Below, piece by piece: positions 37,209 to 48,835 of a DNA stretch of 64,000 nucleotides; the stretch's first letter is position 1; every line of letters begins with the position of its first letter. A program made the translations under genes and the position numbers. Below the pieces are notes generated by a model, which was not told the DNA's origin, made no database searches, and saw nothing but the letters and a program-made list of their open reading frames with translations. The DNA is from Marinibaculum sp040216765 (lineage in GTDB: Bacteria; Pseudomonadota; Alphaproteobacteria; Ferrovibrionales; Ferrovibrionaceae). The DNA lies in NCBI GenBank assembly GCA_040216765.1, contig JAVJON010000042.1, positions 72,323 to 136,322 of the forward strand, given 5' to 3'.

Positions 37209-37937
37209 ATGCCGGCCGATTCCATCGCCGCCGGGACGCCGTTCCCCGCCATCGAGGGGCATCAGGGGCCGGGCGGCGTCGCCTGGCGCATCGACGACGC
37301 CCCGGTGCCCTACGACACGGCCATCGCCGCCATGGAGGCCCAGGTGGCCGGAATCCGCGCCGGCACGGCACCCGAACTGATCTGGCTGCTGCAGCACCCG
37401 CCGCTCTACACCGCCGGCACGTCGTCGCGGCAGGAGGACCTGGTGCAGCCGGACCGCTTTCCGGTGCACCGCACCGGCCGGGGCGGCCAGTTCACCTATC
37501 ACGGCCCCGGCCAGCGGGTCGCCTATGTGATGCTGGACCTGAGCCGCCGGGGCCGCGACCTGCGGGCCTTCGTCTGTGCGCTGGAGCAATGGGTGATCGA
37601 CACCCTCGCCCGCTTCAACGTCGCCGGCGAGCGCAGGCCCGGCCGGGTCGGCGTGTGGGTCGACCGGTCCCGCCATGGCGGCAACCACCGCCCGGGGCAG
37701 GAGGACAAGATCGCGGCCGTCGGTGTGCGCGTGCGCCACTGGGTCAGCTTCCATGGCATCAGCCTGAACGTGGATTGCGACCTGGAGCATTACAGCGGCA
37801 TCGTGCCCTGCGGGATCGCCGACCATGGGGTCACCTCCCTGCTGGACCTGGGCATCACCGCAAGCATGGCCGAGGTGGACGACGCCCTGCGGGCGACCGC
37901 CGGGGTCCTTGCCGGCCGCAGCGACTGCCCGGTCTGA
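37209..37937 (+). CDS. lipB: Octanoyl-[acyl-carrier-protein]-protein transferase LipB
   Basis: Moves octanoate from ACP to lipoyl domains of 2-oxoacid dehydrogenases and GcvH. It has 242 residues. The motifs are in order: LLQHPPLYTAGTSS near 58-71, GRGGQFTYHGPGQRVAYVML near 88-107, the catalytic Lys in KIAAVGVRVRHWVSFHG, and the catalytic Cys in GIVPCGIADHGVTSL. GAAAGGAGA precedes the ATG at 37209; an in-frame start at 37161 overlaps the fliN leader and is less likely. It is transcribed alone, divergent from fliN. Confidence 0.95.
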   Translation: MPADSIAAGTPFPAIEGHQGPGGVAWRIDDAPVPYDTAIAAMEAQVAGIRAGTAPELIWLLQHPPLYTAGTSSRQEDLVQPDRFPVHRTGRGGQFTYHGPGQRVAYVMLDLSRRGRDLRAFVCALEQWVIDTLARFNVAGERRPGRVGVWVDRSRHGGNHRPGQEDKIAAVGVRVRHWVSFHGISLNVDCDLEHYSGIVPCGIADHGVTSLLDLGITASMAEVDDALRATAGVLAGRSDCPV

Positions 37938-37970
37938 GCCCGGGCGGGCGGCGACGGGCAGCGGTCCGGC

Positions 37971-38273
37971 TCAGGCGTCGGGGCGCCGCACGAAGTTCGA
38001 CAGGTCGACCGCCCCGCCCTCGTCGAACGGCAGGGACGGCTCCACCCGGACCTGGCTGACCGCGGAGCTGGAGGGGCCGATCCACAGCTCCCGCACGACC
38101 AGGTCGACCTGGGCGGCGTTGCCGTGCAGCAGCAGTTCCACATCGCCGTTGCGGTTGTTCCGCACCCAGCCGGTCAATTGGCGGTCGACCGCGAGGTTGC
38201 GGATCCAGTCGCGATAGCCGACACCCTGCACCCGCCCCTGCACGACGACCCGGACGGTCTTTACCGACTGCAT
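37971..38273 (-). CDS. acyP: Acylphosphatase
   Basis: Hydrolyses acyl phosphates such as acetyl or carbamoyl phosphate. It has 100 residues. The phosphate-binding loop VQGRVQGVGYRDWIR (about 11-25) has the catalytic Arg, and GWVRNNRNGDVELLL gives the catalytic Asn near 40. It lies 34 nt downstream of pccA in the same direction, so it may be expressed with the carboxylase genes, and converges on lipB. Confidence 0.93.
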   Translation of the reverse strand: MQSVKTVRVVVQGRVQGVGYRDWIRNLAVDRQLTGWVRNNRNGDVELLLHGNAAQVDLVVRELWIGPSSSAVSQVRVEPSLPFDEGGAVDLSNFVRRPDA

Positions 38274-38307
38274 GGCCCTTCTCCCGCGGCGCGCGACGGC
38301 GCTGCCG

Positions 38308-40302
<1,995 letters not shown>

Positions 40303-40313
40303 GGCGGGCGCCC

Positions 40314-41846
<1,533 letters not shown>

Positions 41847-42052
41847 TTATTTCGCTGTTTTGTGGTTGTTGGCGGGCGGGGCGGGTGGAGGACGGGATCC
41901 GGTCGCCGGCAGACGCCCCGCCGGCAGACCCAGTTGCCGCGCGGCGCGGAGCGTGCCGGCGGCCGCGCACATCCCCCTATATGATGGCGTTCGATAGCAT
42001 GATGCCAGGGCGGTGGCCAGATTTCCCGCCCCGCGCGGTATCAAGGTCCGGC

Positions 42053-42754
42053 TCACTGCCCGTCGAGCAGTTGCAGGAACAGGGTCGTCTGCACCAGGTC
42101 CTCGGCGATCGCCTGGCGGCGCTGCTCGGCTTCCTGGTCGGCGCCCCAGATCTCGGCCTGGTAGAGCTCGTCCAGGTAGGCCGCCTGGAAGGCATCCGCC
42201 GGCGCCAGCCGCCCGGCTTCCAGGGCCAGGGCGACGACCGCCGAACCCGTGGCCGACACCAGGGTCTGCAGCCCGGCCAGGGCGAGATCGCTGCGCGGCT
42301 CGAGGCGTGCGGCCAGCGCCATGGCCAGGCCGGGTGCCTGCGGCTGTGCGACGATGCCGGTGGTCACCGCCAGCCGATGCCCCAGCTGCTCGCCGACCCA
42401 GTCCAGCAGCGGCGTCCAGACGGCCGCCTGGCGGGCCGCCAGGTCCGCCGGCGCCGGGCTCCAATAGGCCAGGGTGTCGGTCTGCAGGTGGCGCAGGATC
42501 TCCTCGACATAGCGCGGCCGGTCGTCGGCGACCCGGTCGATGCCGGTATTCGCCAGCCGGGTCAGCGGCATGGTCAGCGGCTCCACCTTGTCGCCCTGGG
42601 CCTGCCATTCGGCGGCGATCGCCGCGGCCAGGGCCGCGGTCGGCAGCACCAGCCGCCGGCGGCTTGTGGTGGGCAGCGGCCGGCCATCCAGGCGGATGCC
42701 ATGGCCGCCCTCCTCCGCCACCGTCTCGACCGTCTTGTAGAAGCGCCGCGTCAT
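42053..42754 (-). CDS. ATP12-type F1-ATPase assembly chaperone
   Basis: A 233-residue homolog of mitochondrial ATP12/ATPAF2, which binds the F1 alpha subunit during assembly. Marks: RFYKTVETVAEEGGHGIRLDGRPL, TPLTMPLTRLANTGIDRV-like block (PLTMPLTRLANTGIDRV), and LLDWVGEQLGHRLAVTTGI near 110-128, then a C-terminal ELYQAEIWGADQEAEQRR. Among bacteria the family is largely alphaproteobacterial, which supports the taxonomy. It lies 32 nt after the HAD phosphatase gene, at the end of the rarA-crcB-rluC-HAD series common in this class. Confidence 0.9.
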   Translation of the reverse strand: MTRRFYKTVETVAEEGGHGIRLDGRPLPTTSRRRLVLPTAALAAAIAAEWQAQGDKVEPLTMPLTRLANTGIDRVADDRPRYVEEILRHLQTDTLAYWSPAPADLAARQAAVWTPLLDWVGEQLGHRLAVTTGIVAQPQAPGLAMALAARLEPRSDLALAGLQTLVSATGSAVVALALEAGRLAPADAFQAAYLDELYQAEIWGADQEAEQRRQAIAEDLVQTTLFLQLLDGQ

Positions 42755-42786
42755 GGCGCAGCTTTGCCACGGGAGCGCATCCCGGT

Positions 42787-43503
42787 TCAATCGCCTTCGG
42801 CGATCGCGACACCGCCAAGGGCCGCGCCGATCAGGACTCCAAGCTCTGCCGGCGTCCCGGCAACCGCCCCTGCGCCGCTGCGCATCAGGAGTTCCGCCCG
42901 GGTCGTGCCCCAGGCGACGCCGATCCCGGCAATGCCCGCGTTGCGGGCCATCTCCATGTCGAACAGGGAATCGCCGATCACCACGGCATCGGCGGGCGCG
43001 ACCCCGGTGGCGGCGAGCAGGTCGAGCGCCATTGCCGGGTGCGGCTTTCCCGGGCATTCGTCCGGCGTGCGGGTGGCCACGAAGCGCGGCAGCAGGTCCA
43101 GCCGGCCCAGCACCCGTTCCATGCCCTGCCGCCCCTTGCCGGTGGCGACCGACAGCAGCAGCCCCAGCCCGTCGAGATCGTCCAGCAGCGGCAGGATGCC
43201 GGGGAACAGCCCCGATGCCGCATCCGGGTCGCGGTCCAGATACAGGAAGGCGTTGCGATAGGCATCGACCAGGGAGCGGCCTGCCGCCGCATCGAGCGGC
43301 GGGATCCCGCCGGCGGCACAGAGCCGGGCAATGGCTTCCGGCAGATGCAGGCCGATCACGCCGTGCACCGCATCCTGGCCGGGCGGCGGCAGCCGGTTGG
43401 CGGAAAAGGCGGCCTGCATCGCGGCGACGATCGTGCCGGCGGAATCGACCAGGGTGCCGTCCATGTCGAAGATCACCAGGCGCAGGGGATCGCCGTCACC
43501 CAC
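42787..43503 (-). CDS. HAD-superfamily phosphatase (phosphoglycolate phosphatase-like)
   Basis: A 238-residue HAD hydrolase with an alpha-helical cap. Motif I is VIFDMDGTLVDS at about 10-21, motif II LLLSVATGKG near 115-124, the motif III Lys GKPHPAM near 152-158, and motif IV VVIGDSLFDMEMA near 173-185. The pattern is that of Gph-type enzymes, which act on 2-phosphoglycolate or pyrophosphate. The start is a GTG at 43503. It precedes the ATP12 gene by 32 nt. Confidence 0.88.
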   Translation of the reverse strand: MGDGDPLRLVIFDMDGTLVDSAGTIVAAMQAAFSANRLPPPGQDAVHGVIGLHLPEAIARLCAAGGIPPLDAAAGRSLVDAYRNAFLYLDRDPDAASGLFPGILPLLDDLDGLGLLLSVATGKGRQGMERVLGRLDLLPRFVATRTPDECPGKPHPAMALDLLAATGVAPADAVVIGDSLFDMEMARNAGIAGIGVAWGTTRAELLMRSGAGAVAGTPAELGVLIGAALGGVAIAEGD

Positions 43504-43547
43504 GGGGCCGGCCGCCGGCTCCCGGGCCGCGCAGGGGCGAGGTCCGG

Positions 43548-43808
43548 TTATTCAATGGTCGTAAGATGCCAGTTGAAGTCTTCGATGGAGCGTTCTTCTA
43601 GATAATCCACCGCCCATGGCGGGCCGACGAACTCCGGCTTGTTGAACAGGTCGTTGGCCACCAGCACGACCGTGGTGCCGCCGAGCCGCCGCTGCAGCGC
43701 ACCGACACTGCGCTTTGCCATGTCGTCGGTCGAGATCGCCTCGTAGCTGACATAGACCAGCTTGATGGCCTTCGCATCCACGCTCACATCGGCAATGTAG
43801 TACTGCAC
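43548..43808 (-). CDS. Small protein of unknown function (86 residues)
   Basis: A frame of 86 residues with mixed, protein-like composition: YYIADVSVDAKAIKLVYVSY, GALQRRLGGTTVVLVANDLF, and an acidic, aromatic C-terminus DYLEERSIEDFNWHL. I do not recognise a family. A GTG start at 43808 with GGGAA upstream seems best. The frame stays open to 43970, but that part is a repeat and looks non-coding. It lies between rluC and the HAD gene, 44 nt upstream of the latter. Confidence 0.5.
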   Translation of the reverse strand: MQYYIADVSVDAKAIKLVYVSYEAISTDDMAKRSVGALQRRLGGTTVVLVANDLFNKPEFVGPPWAVDYLEERSIEDFNWHLTTIE

Positions 43809-43870
43809 GGCTTGTTTCCCGCCTGTTCGCGCATCGCAGCCAGCACCGCAACGCAACTGTCCAGCATTGT

Positions 43871-43924
43871 CATCAAGGCCAGTGACAGCATCAAGGCCTG
43901 CGACAGCATGAAGGGTAGTGCCTG
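43871..43924. repeat. 18-nt tandem repeat, about three copies
   Basis: CATCAAGGCCAGTGACAG, CATCAAGGCCTGCGACAG and a degenerate CATGAAGGGTAGTGCCTG lie in direct succession upstream of the small unknown gene. The period is a multiple of three. Confidence 0.8.
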
Positions 43925-43963
43925 GACGTATTGCTCCCCGCTTGCCTCCCCCGCGTGCGAATG

Positions 43964-43980
43964 ATGACAATACTTGTCAT
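43964..43980. promoter_or_regulatory. 17-bp palindrome between rluC and the small unknown gene
   Basis: ATGACAA-TAC-TTGTCAT, perfect 7-bp arms, 5 nt after the rluC stop and about 155 nt upstream of the small gene. It is AT-rich without a T tract, which resembles an operator more than a terminator. Confidence 0.45.
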
Positions 43981-43985
43981 AGCGA

Positions 43986-44987
43986 TCAATCCCACGCCTC
44001 CGTCTCTTCGGCCGTCAGGCCAAGATAGGCGATCGTCTCGCGCATATGCCTGGGCAGTTCGGCGGTCACGTCCACCTCCCCGCCGGCCGGATGCGGCATC
44101 CGGATCCGTCTGGCGTGCAGGTGCAGGCGGCGTGCCAGGGGCCCCGGAAGATGCGCCTCCGCGCCGCCATACTTCCCGTCGCCCAGGATCGGCGCGCCGA
44201 TCTGGGCACAATGCACCCGCAACTGGTGGGTCCGGCCGGTCAGCGGTTCCAGTGCGAGCCAGGCCGCGCGTCGCCCGGCACGATCGAGCACCCGATAGTC
44301 GGACAGGGCAACCTGACCGTCATCCTCGTCCACCTGTACGCGCTGCCCACCCGGCCGTCCAGCCTTGGCGAGCGGCAGGGCGATGCGGCCTTCGGGCTGC
44401 GCCGGCACACCCGCCGTGACCGCCCAGTAGAGCTTGCGTGTCTCGCGGCCGCGGAACGACGCGGCCAGGAACGCGGCGGCGGCGGCGCTTCGGGCCAGGA
44501 TCAGGACGCCGGAAGTGTCCTTGTCCAGCCTGTGCACCAGCCGCGGCCGCTCGGTCGCATCGAAGCGCAGGCCGTCGAGCATGGCGTCCACATGGCGCTG
44601 CTGGTTGGTGCCGCCCTGCACCGCCAGGCCCGGCGGCTTGTCCAGCGCGATCACATGCCCATCCATGTGCAGGATCCGGTCCCGCAGCATGGCCAGGTCG
44701 GCTGCGCGCGGCGCGGCCGGTTCCGCGGGCGGTCGTTTCGCCGCCGGGCCATCCGCCGGCCCCGCCCCGTCCGGCCCCGTCGGCGGCAGCGGCGGGATGC
44801 GGATGCTCTGGCCGGGCTGCAGCCGGGTGCCGGCTTTCGCGCGGCCGCCATCGACACGGACCTGGCCGGTGCGCAGAAGGCGTTCGAGCCGGCCGTGCGG
44901 CAGGTCCGGGAAATGCCGGCGGAACCAGCGGTCCAGCCGCAGGTCCGCTTCCTCGGCCGCCACTTCGCGCGTTTCCACCTGCGCCAT
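43986..44987 (-). CDS. rluC: 23S rRNA pseudouridine synthase, RluC/RluD type
   Basis: A 333-residue RluA-family enzyme that makes pseudouridines in 23S rRNA. It has an N-terminal S4 RNA-binding domain (about 15-72) and an unusually long Ala/Pro-rich linker (about 72-95). The catalytic domain has VIALDKPPGLAVQGGTN and the catalytic Asp in RLVHRLDKDTSGVLILAR, then TGRTHQLRVHCA. It starts 3 nt after the crcB stop and belongs to the rarA-crcB-rluC operon. Exact target positions are inferred from the family only. Confidence 0.92.
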   Translation of the reverse strand: MAQVETREVAAEEADLRLDRWFRRHFPDLPHGRLERLLRTGQVRVDGGRAKAGTRLQPGQSIRIPPLPPTGPDGAGPADGPAAKRPPAEPAAPRAADLAMLRDRILHMDGHVIALDKPPGLAVQGGTNQQRHVDAMLDGLRFDATERPRLVHRLDKDTSGVLILARSAAAAAFLAASFRGRETRKLYWAVTAGVPAQPEGRIALPLAKAGRPGGQRVQVDEDDGQVALSDYRVLDRAGRRAAWLALEPLTGRTHQLRVHCAQIGAPILGDGKYGGAEAHLPGPLARRLHLHARRIRMPHPAGGEVDVTAELPRHMRETIAYLGLTAEETEAWD

Positions 44988-44990
44988 CGG

Positions 44991-45401
44991 TCAGGCCGTC
45001 AGGATGGATTGCATCAGGCGCAGGCCCGCCACCAGGCCGAGCACCGCCAGGGCCACCGAACCGATGACATAGCCGGCCGCCTGCAGATGGTCGCCCCGTT
45101 CCCAGAGCAGCACGGTGTCCAGCGAGAAGGTGGAAAAGGTGGTGAAGGCGCCCAGGAAGCCCACCTGCAGGGCCGCGCGCGCCGAAAGGCCCAGGCCCAG
45201 CCGCTCGGCCAGGCCGCCGACCAGCAGGCCCATCAGGAACGAGCCCAGAATATTGACGATGAAGATCCCCGCCGGGAACTGGCCGCCGATCACCTGTTCC
45301 TGCAGGCGCATGACGGCAAAGGCCAGATAGTGCCGGGCGAGCGCGCCGGCAGCGCCACCCACCGCGATCGCGACCGGCAGTGCAAGGGGGGTCGTCGACA
45401 T
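44991..45401 (-). CDS. crcB: Fluoride channel CrcB/Fluc
   Basis: A 136-residue membrane protein with four hydrophobic segments, which as a dual-topology dimer exports fluoride. The marks are GGAAGALARHYLA near 15-27, IFIVNILGSFLMGLL near 46-60 and GFLGAFTTFSTFSLDTV near 82-98. Its ATG shares one base with the rarA stop (TGATG). It has no room for a fluoride riboswitch, since it is embedded in the operon. Confidence 0.94.
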   Translation of the reverse strand: MSTTPLALPVAIAVGGAAGALARHYLAFAVMRLQEQVIGGQFPAGIFIVNILGSFLMGLLVGGLAERLGLGLSARAALQVGFLGAFTTFSTFSLDTVLLWERGDHLQAAGYVIGSVALAVLGLVAGLRLMQSILTA

Positions 45402-46741
45402 CAGCCCGTTCTCCGCTCCCGACGCAGCTTGTCCCAGGCGGCCAGCCGCTCGCCGATCCGCTGCTCCACGCCGCGGTCGCTGGGCCGATAGAGGCGCTGC
45501 CGCTTCAGCCCTTCCGGGAAATGGTCCTGCCCGGAGAAGGCGTCGGCATTGTCATGGTCGTACTCGTAGCCCGCAGCGTAGCCCAGGTCCTTCATCAGGC
45601 GCGTGGGCGCATTCAGGCTGTGCAGCGGCGGCATCAGGGATCCGGTGTCCCGCGCCAGGCGATGCGCGGCCCCGAACGCCTTGTAGGCCGCGTTCGATTT
45701 CGGCGCGACGGCCAGGTAGATCACCGCCTGGGCGATCGCCAGCTCGCCTTCCGGCGAGCCGAGAAAGTCATAGCTCGCCTTGGCGGCCAGGGCCTGCTGC
45801 AGCGCATTCGGATCGGCCAGGCCGATATCCTCCGACGCGAAGCGGACAAGACGGCGCACGATGTACAGCGGCTCCTCGCCGGCGGCCAGCATGCGGGCAA
45901 GCCAGTATAGGGCGGCATCGCAGTCCGAGGCCCGCAGCGCCTTGTGCAGGGCGCTGATCAGGTTGAAATGCCCGTCCTGCGCCTTGTCGTAGAGCGGGGC
46001 GCGGCGTTGCAGCAGGTTTGCCATGCCGGCGCGGTCGAGCGGCGCTTCCGGTGCCAGCGCGACGATCTGCTCGGCCATGTTCAGCAGGTAGCGGCCATCG
46101 CCGTCGGCCAGTGCCCGAAGGGCGTCCCGCGCCTCCGCCTGCAGCGGCAGGCCGGCGCCCAGCGCCGCCTCCGCCCGCACCAGAAGCCGTTCCAGCGCCG
46201 CTTCGTCGAGCCGGTGGAGCACCAGGACCTGCGCCCGCGACAGCAGGGCGGCGTTGATCTCGAAGGACGGATTCTCGGTGGTGGCGCCCACCAGGATCAC
46301 GGTGCCGTCCTCGACGAACGGCAGGAAGCCGTCCTGCTGGGCACGGTTGAAGCGGTGGATCTCGTCCACGAACAACAGGGTGCCGCGGCCATCGCGGCGC
46401 CGGCTGCGCGCCTCGTCGAACGCCTTGCGCAGGTCCGCCACCCCGGAGAACACGGCCGACAGGGCGGTGAAGTCCAGGTCGGCCTCCCGCGCCAGCAGCC
46501 GGGCGATCGTGGTCTTGCCGGTGCCGGGCGGCCCCCAGAGGATCAGCGATGGCAGCTGCCGGGCCTGCAACAGCCGCCGCAGCGCACCGTCGCTGCCCAG
46601 CAGATGGTCCTGCCCCACCACCTCGTCGAGGCTCTGCGGCCGCAGCCGGTCGGCCAGCGGGCGCGGCGCCCCGGCCTCCATCCCCGCCGCGGAGAACAGG
46701 CTCTGCTGGTCCCGGCCGCTCACCGGCGGCCCGCCCGGCAC
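45401..46741 (-). CDS. rarA: Replication-associated recombination protein A (AAA+ ATPase)
   Basis: A 446-residue clamp-loader-like AAA+ protein that acts at stalled forks. After an N-terminal LADRLRPQSLDEVVGQDHLLG, Walker A is GPPGTGKTT near 69-77, Walker B is LLFVDEIHRFNRAQQD near 123-138, and sensor 1 is LVGATTENPSFEIN. The C-terminal tetramerisation part has SLNAPTRLMKDLGYAAGYEYDHD, typical of RarA/MgsA. It lies 19 nt downstream of the HtrA-type gene and is coupled to crcB. Confidence 0.94.
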   Translation of the reverse strand: MPGGPPVSGRDQQSLFSAAGMEAGAPRPLADRLRPQSLDEVVGQDHLLGSDGALRRLLQARQLPSLILWGPPGTGKTTIARLLAREADLDFTALSAVFSGVADLRKAFDEARSRRRDGRGTLLFVDEIHRFNRAQQDGFLPFVEDGTVILVGATTENPSFEINAALLSRAQVLVLHRLDEAALERLLVRAEAALGAGLPLQAEARDALRALADGDGRYLLNMAEQIVALAPEAPLDRAGMANLLQRRAPLYDKAQDGHFNLISALHKALRASDCDAALYWLARMLAAGEEPLYIVRRLVRFASEDIGLADPNALQQALAAKASYDFLGSPEGELAIAQAVIYLAVAPKSNAAYKAFGAAHRLARDTGSLMPPLHSLNAPTRLMKDLGYAAGYEYDHDNADAFSGQDHFPEGLKRQRLYRPSDRGVEQRIGERLAAWDKLRRERRTG

Positions 46742-46760
46742 GGCAGGCGCCAGGATGCGC

Positions 46761-48260
46761 TCACGAACGGACGTCGAGGTTGAGGACCTGCACGCCCCGG
46801 CGCAGCCGCAGATGCCAGCCGCCGCGGTCGGTCTGCAGGGCGGTCAGCAGGTCGTCCACCAGCCCGACCTCGCGGTCGTTCACCGCGACCACCACATCGC
46901 CGCGCTGGATCCGGTAGTACCGGGCCCGGCTGTTGTCGGCGATCTCCAGGATCACCACGCCGTCGGCGAACGGGTCCAGGCCCAGTTCCAGTGCCAGTGC
47001 GGGCGAGAGGTTGCCCACGATGGCGCCGGCCAGCGGGTTGCGGCCGTCGATCGACGTCCGGTCGCGCGGCGGGTCCTCCGGCGCCTCGGCCAGGCGGATC
47101 CGCACCTTTGCCGGCTTGCCGTCGCGCTGCACCTGCATCTCCACCTCGTCGCCCAGGCGGCGGGTGGCGATCTGGAAGCGCAGGGCCTGGGGATCGTCGA
47201 CCGTGCTGCCGTCGATCCCGGTGATGATATCGCCACGCTGCAGGCCGGATTCCGCCGCGGCACCGCGCGGATGGACCGCGCTGACCAGCACGCCCTGCGG
47301 CCGCGCGAGGTCCAGGGAGCGGGCGATGTCGGCGGTGACCGCCTGGCCGGCGGCGCCCAGCCAGGGCCGCCGGATACCGTCGCCGGACAGGGCATCGGCC
47401 ACCACCGCGCGCACCAGGTCGGCGGGAATCGCGAAGCCGATCCCGTCGGATCCGCCGCCTTCCGAATAGATCAGGGTGTTGATGCCGGCCAGATGGCCGT
47501 CCAGGGTCACCAGCGCGCCGCCGGAATTGCCCGGGTTGATCGCCGCATCGGTCTGGATGAAGGAATGGGTGTCCAGCCGCGAGATCCCGGTGCGGCCGAC
47601 CGCCGAGATGATGCCGGAGGTCACCGACTGCCGCAGGCCGAAGGGATTGCCGATCGCCAGCACGATATCGCCGACCTCGAGCCCCGCCGTCTCGGCAAAT
47701 GACAGGTGCGGCAACTCCTCGCCCGGCGCGTCGATCTGCAGGACGGCCAGGTCGCTGTGGGGATCCTCCAGCAGCACCCGGGCCGTGTATTCCCGCCGGT
47801 CGGGCAAGGCCACGACGATGTCCTCGGCGCCGGCGATGACATGGCGGTTCGTCACGATGACACCGTCCGCGTCGACGATCACGCCGGAGCCCAGGGCGTT
47901 CTCCGCCCGCTGCTGCGGCATCGCGCCAAGCCCGTCGCCGAAGCCCGGGCCGAAGAAACGCCGGAAGAAGGGGTCGTTGAACAGCGACGAGGCCGGCCCG
48001 CGCCGGACGGCTTGCCGGGTGGCGTAGATGTTCACCACCGCCGGCGAGGCCAGTTTCACCACCGGCGCGAAGGACAGCAGCAGCTGTCCCTCGGACCGCG
48101 GAACGGCGCGCTCCGCGGCCGTGGCGGCGGCCCCGGCCCCGGCCAGCAGGAGCAGCGCCAGACAGAGCGCCGGCAGCAGGGCATGCAGCGAGGTCAACCG
48201 GGGCGCAAGCCGGACGGCCGCGTGCGGATCGGATCGTCTGGATGTGAAAGTCATGCCCAT
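46761..48260 (-). CDS. Periplasmic serine protease of the HtrA/DegP family
   Basis: A 499-residue protein with a signal peptide (hydrophobic core about 25-45). The trypsin-like domain carries the triad His (VIVTNRHVIAG), Asp (PHSDLAVLQID) and Ser (AAINPGNSGGAL). Two PDZ domains follow at about 290-385 and 410-495. This is the quality-control protease and chaperone of the periplasm. Start choice: ATG at 48260, with a second in-frame ATG at 48254. The only Shine-Dalgarno-like GGA is in the base of a strong hairpin directly upstream. It follows rplQ and precedes rarA, all on the minus strand. Confidence 0.91.
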   Translation of the reverse strand: MGMTFTSRRSDPHAAVRLAPRLTSLHALLPALCLALLLLAGAGAAATAAERAVPRSEGQLLLSFAPVVKLASPAVVNIYATRQAVRRGPASSLFNDPFFRRFFGPGFGDGLGAMPQQRAENALGSGVIVDADGVIVTNRHVIAGAEDIVVALPDRREYTARVLLEDPHSDLAVLQIDAPGEELPHLSFAETAGLEVGDIVLAIGNPFGLRQSVTSGIISAVGRTGISRLDTHSFIQTDAAINPGNSGGALVTLDGHLAGINTLIYSEGGGSDGIGFAIPADLVRAVVADALSGDGIRRPWLGAAGQAVTADIARSLDLARPQGVLVSAVHPRGAAAESGLQRGDIITGIDGSTVDDPQALRFQIATRRLGDEVEMQVQRDGKPAKVRIRLAEAPEDPPRDRTSIDGRNPLAGAIVGNLSPALALELGLDPFADGVVILEIADNSRARYYRIQRGDVVVAVNDREVGLVDDLLTALQTDRGGWHLRLRRGVQVLNLDVRS

Positions 48261-48268
48261 GAAATAGA

Positions 48269-48304
48269 TCCGGCGCGCCCCCGCTGCAACGGGGACGCGC
48301 CGGA
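48269..48304 (-). terminator. Strong hairpin between rplQ and the HtrA-type gene
   Basis: A 9-bp stem TCCGGCGCG / CGCGCCGGA, one mismatch, a further 5 bp CCCCG / CGGGG, and a 6-nt loop. On the minus strand it is followed by ATCTATTTC, a weak T-rich stretch. It probably ends or attenuates the ribosomal transcript. It ends only 8 nt before the protease ATG and includes its only GGA. Confidence 0.6.
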
Positions 48305-48343
48305 CCGAAGGGCTGTCGTGCGGGACAGAGGCGGCAGGCGGCC

Positions 48344-48766
48344 TCAGGCCGCCTGGGCTTCGTCCTCGCCCTGGTCCACCGGGCCGGAATCCTGGCCCTT
48401 TGCGGTGGGATCGCGATCGATCAGCTCGAGCACGGCCATCGGCGCCATGTCGCCCTTGCGGAAACCGGACTTCACGATCCGGCAATAGCCGCCGGAACGA
48501 TCCGCGTAGCGGCCCGCAAGGGTGTCGAACAGCTTGTCCACTGCCGCCTTTTCGGGCAGCCGGGCCAGCGCCTGGCGACGGGCATGCAGGTCGCCGCGCT
48601 TGCCCAGGCTGATCAGCCGGTCGACGATCGGCTTCAGTTCCTTCGCCTTCGGCACGGTGGTCTGGATCTGCTCGTGCTTGATCAGCGAGGCCGCCATATT
48701 GCCGAACATCGACAGGCGGTGCTGGGTGCGACGGCTCAGTTTGCGGTGGGCGTTACGATGCCGCAT
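48344..48766 (-). CDS. rplQ: 50S ribosomal protein L17
   Basis: A 140-residue large-subunit protein near the exit tunnel. The family start MRHRNAHRKLSRRTQHRLSM is present at the ATG 48766, with GGAG 6 nt upstream. LKPIVDRLISLGKRGDLHARR and YCRIVKSGFRKGDMAPMAVLEL follow. The C-terminal 20 residues are an acidic extension. It is the last gene of the alpha-type operon. Confidence 0.96.
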   Translation of the reverse strand: MRHRNAHRKLSRRTQHRLSMFGNMAASLIKHEQIQTTVPKAKELKPIVDRLISLGKRGDLHARRQALARLPEKAAVDKLFDTLAGRYADRSGGYCRIVKSGFRKGDMAPMAVLELIDRDPTAKGQDSGPVDQGEDEAQAA

Positions 48767-48835
48767 GGTCAACTCCTTCGCCGGCCGGCGGCACGATCGA
48801 CAGGATCGCCGCCGGTCCGGATGACATGGACTGCT

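Noticed and set aside
44991..45401. A fluoride riboswitch for crcB
   Set aside because: crcB overlaps the end of rarA, and no separate leader is available.
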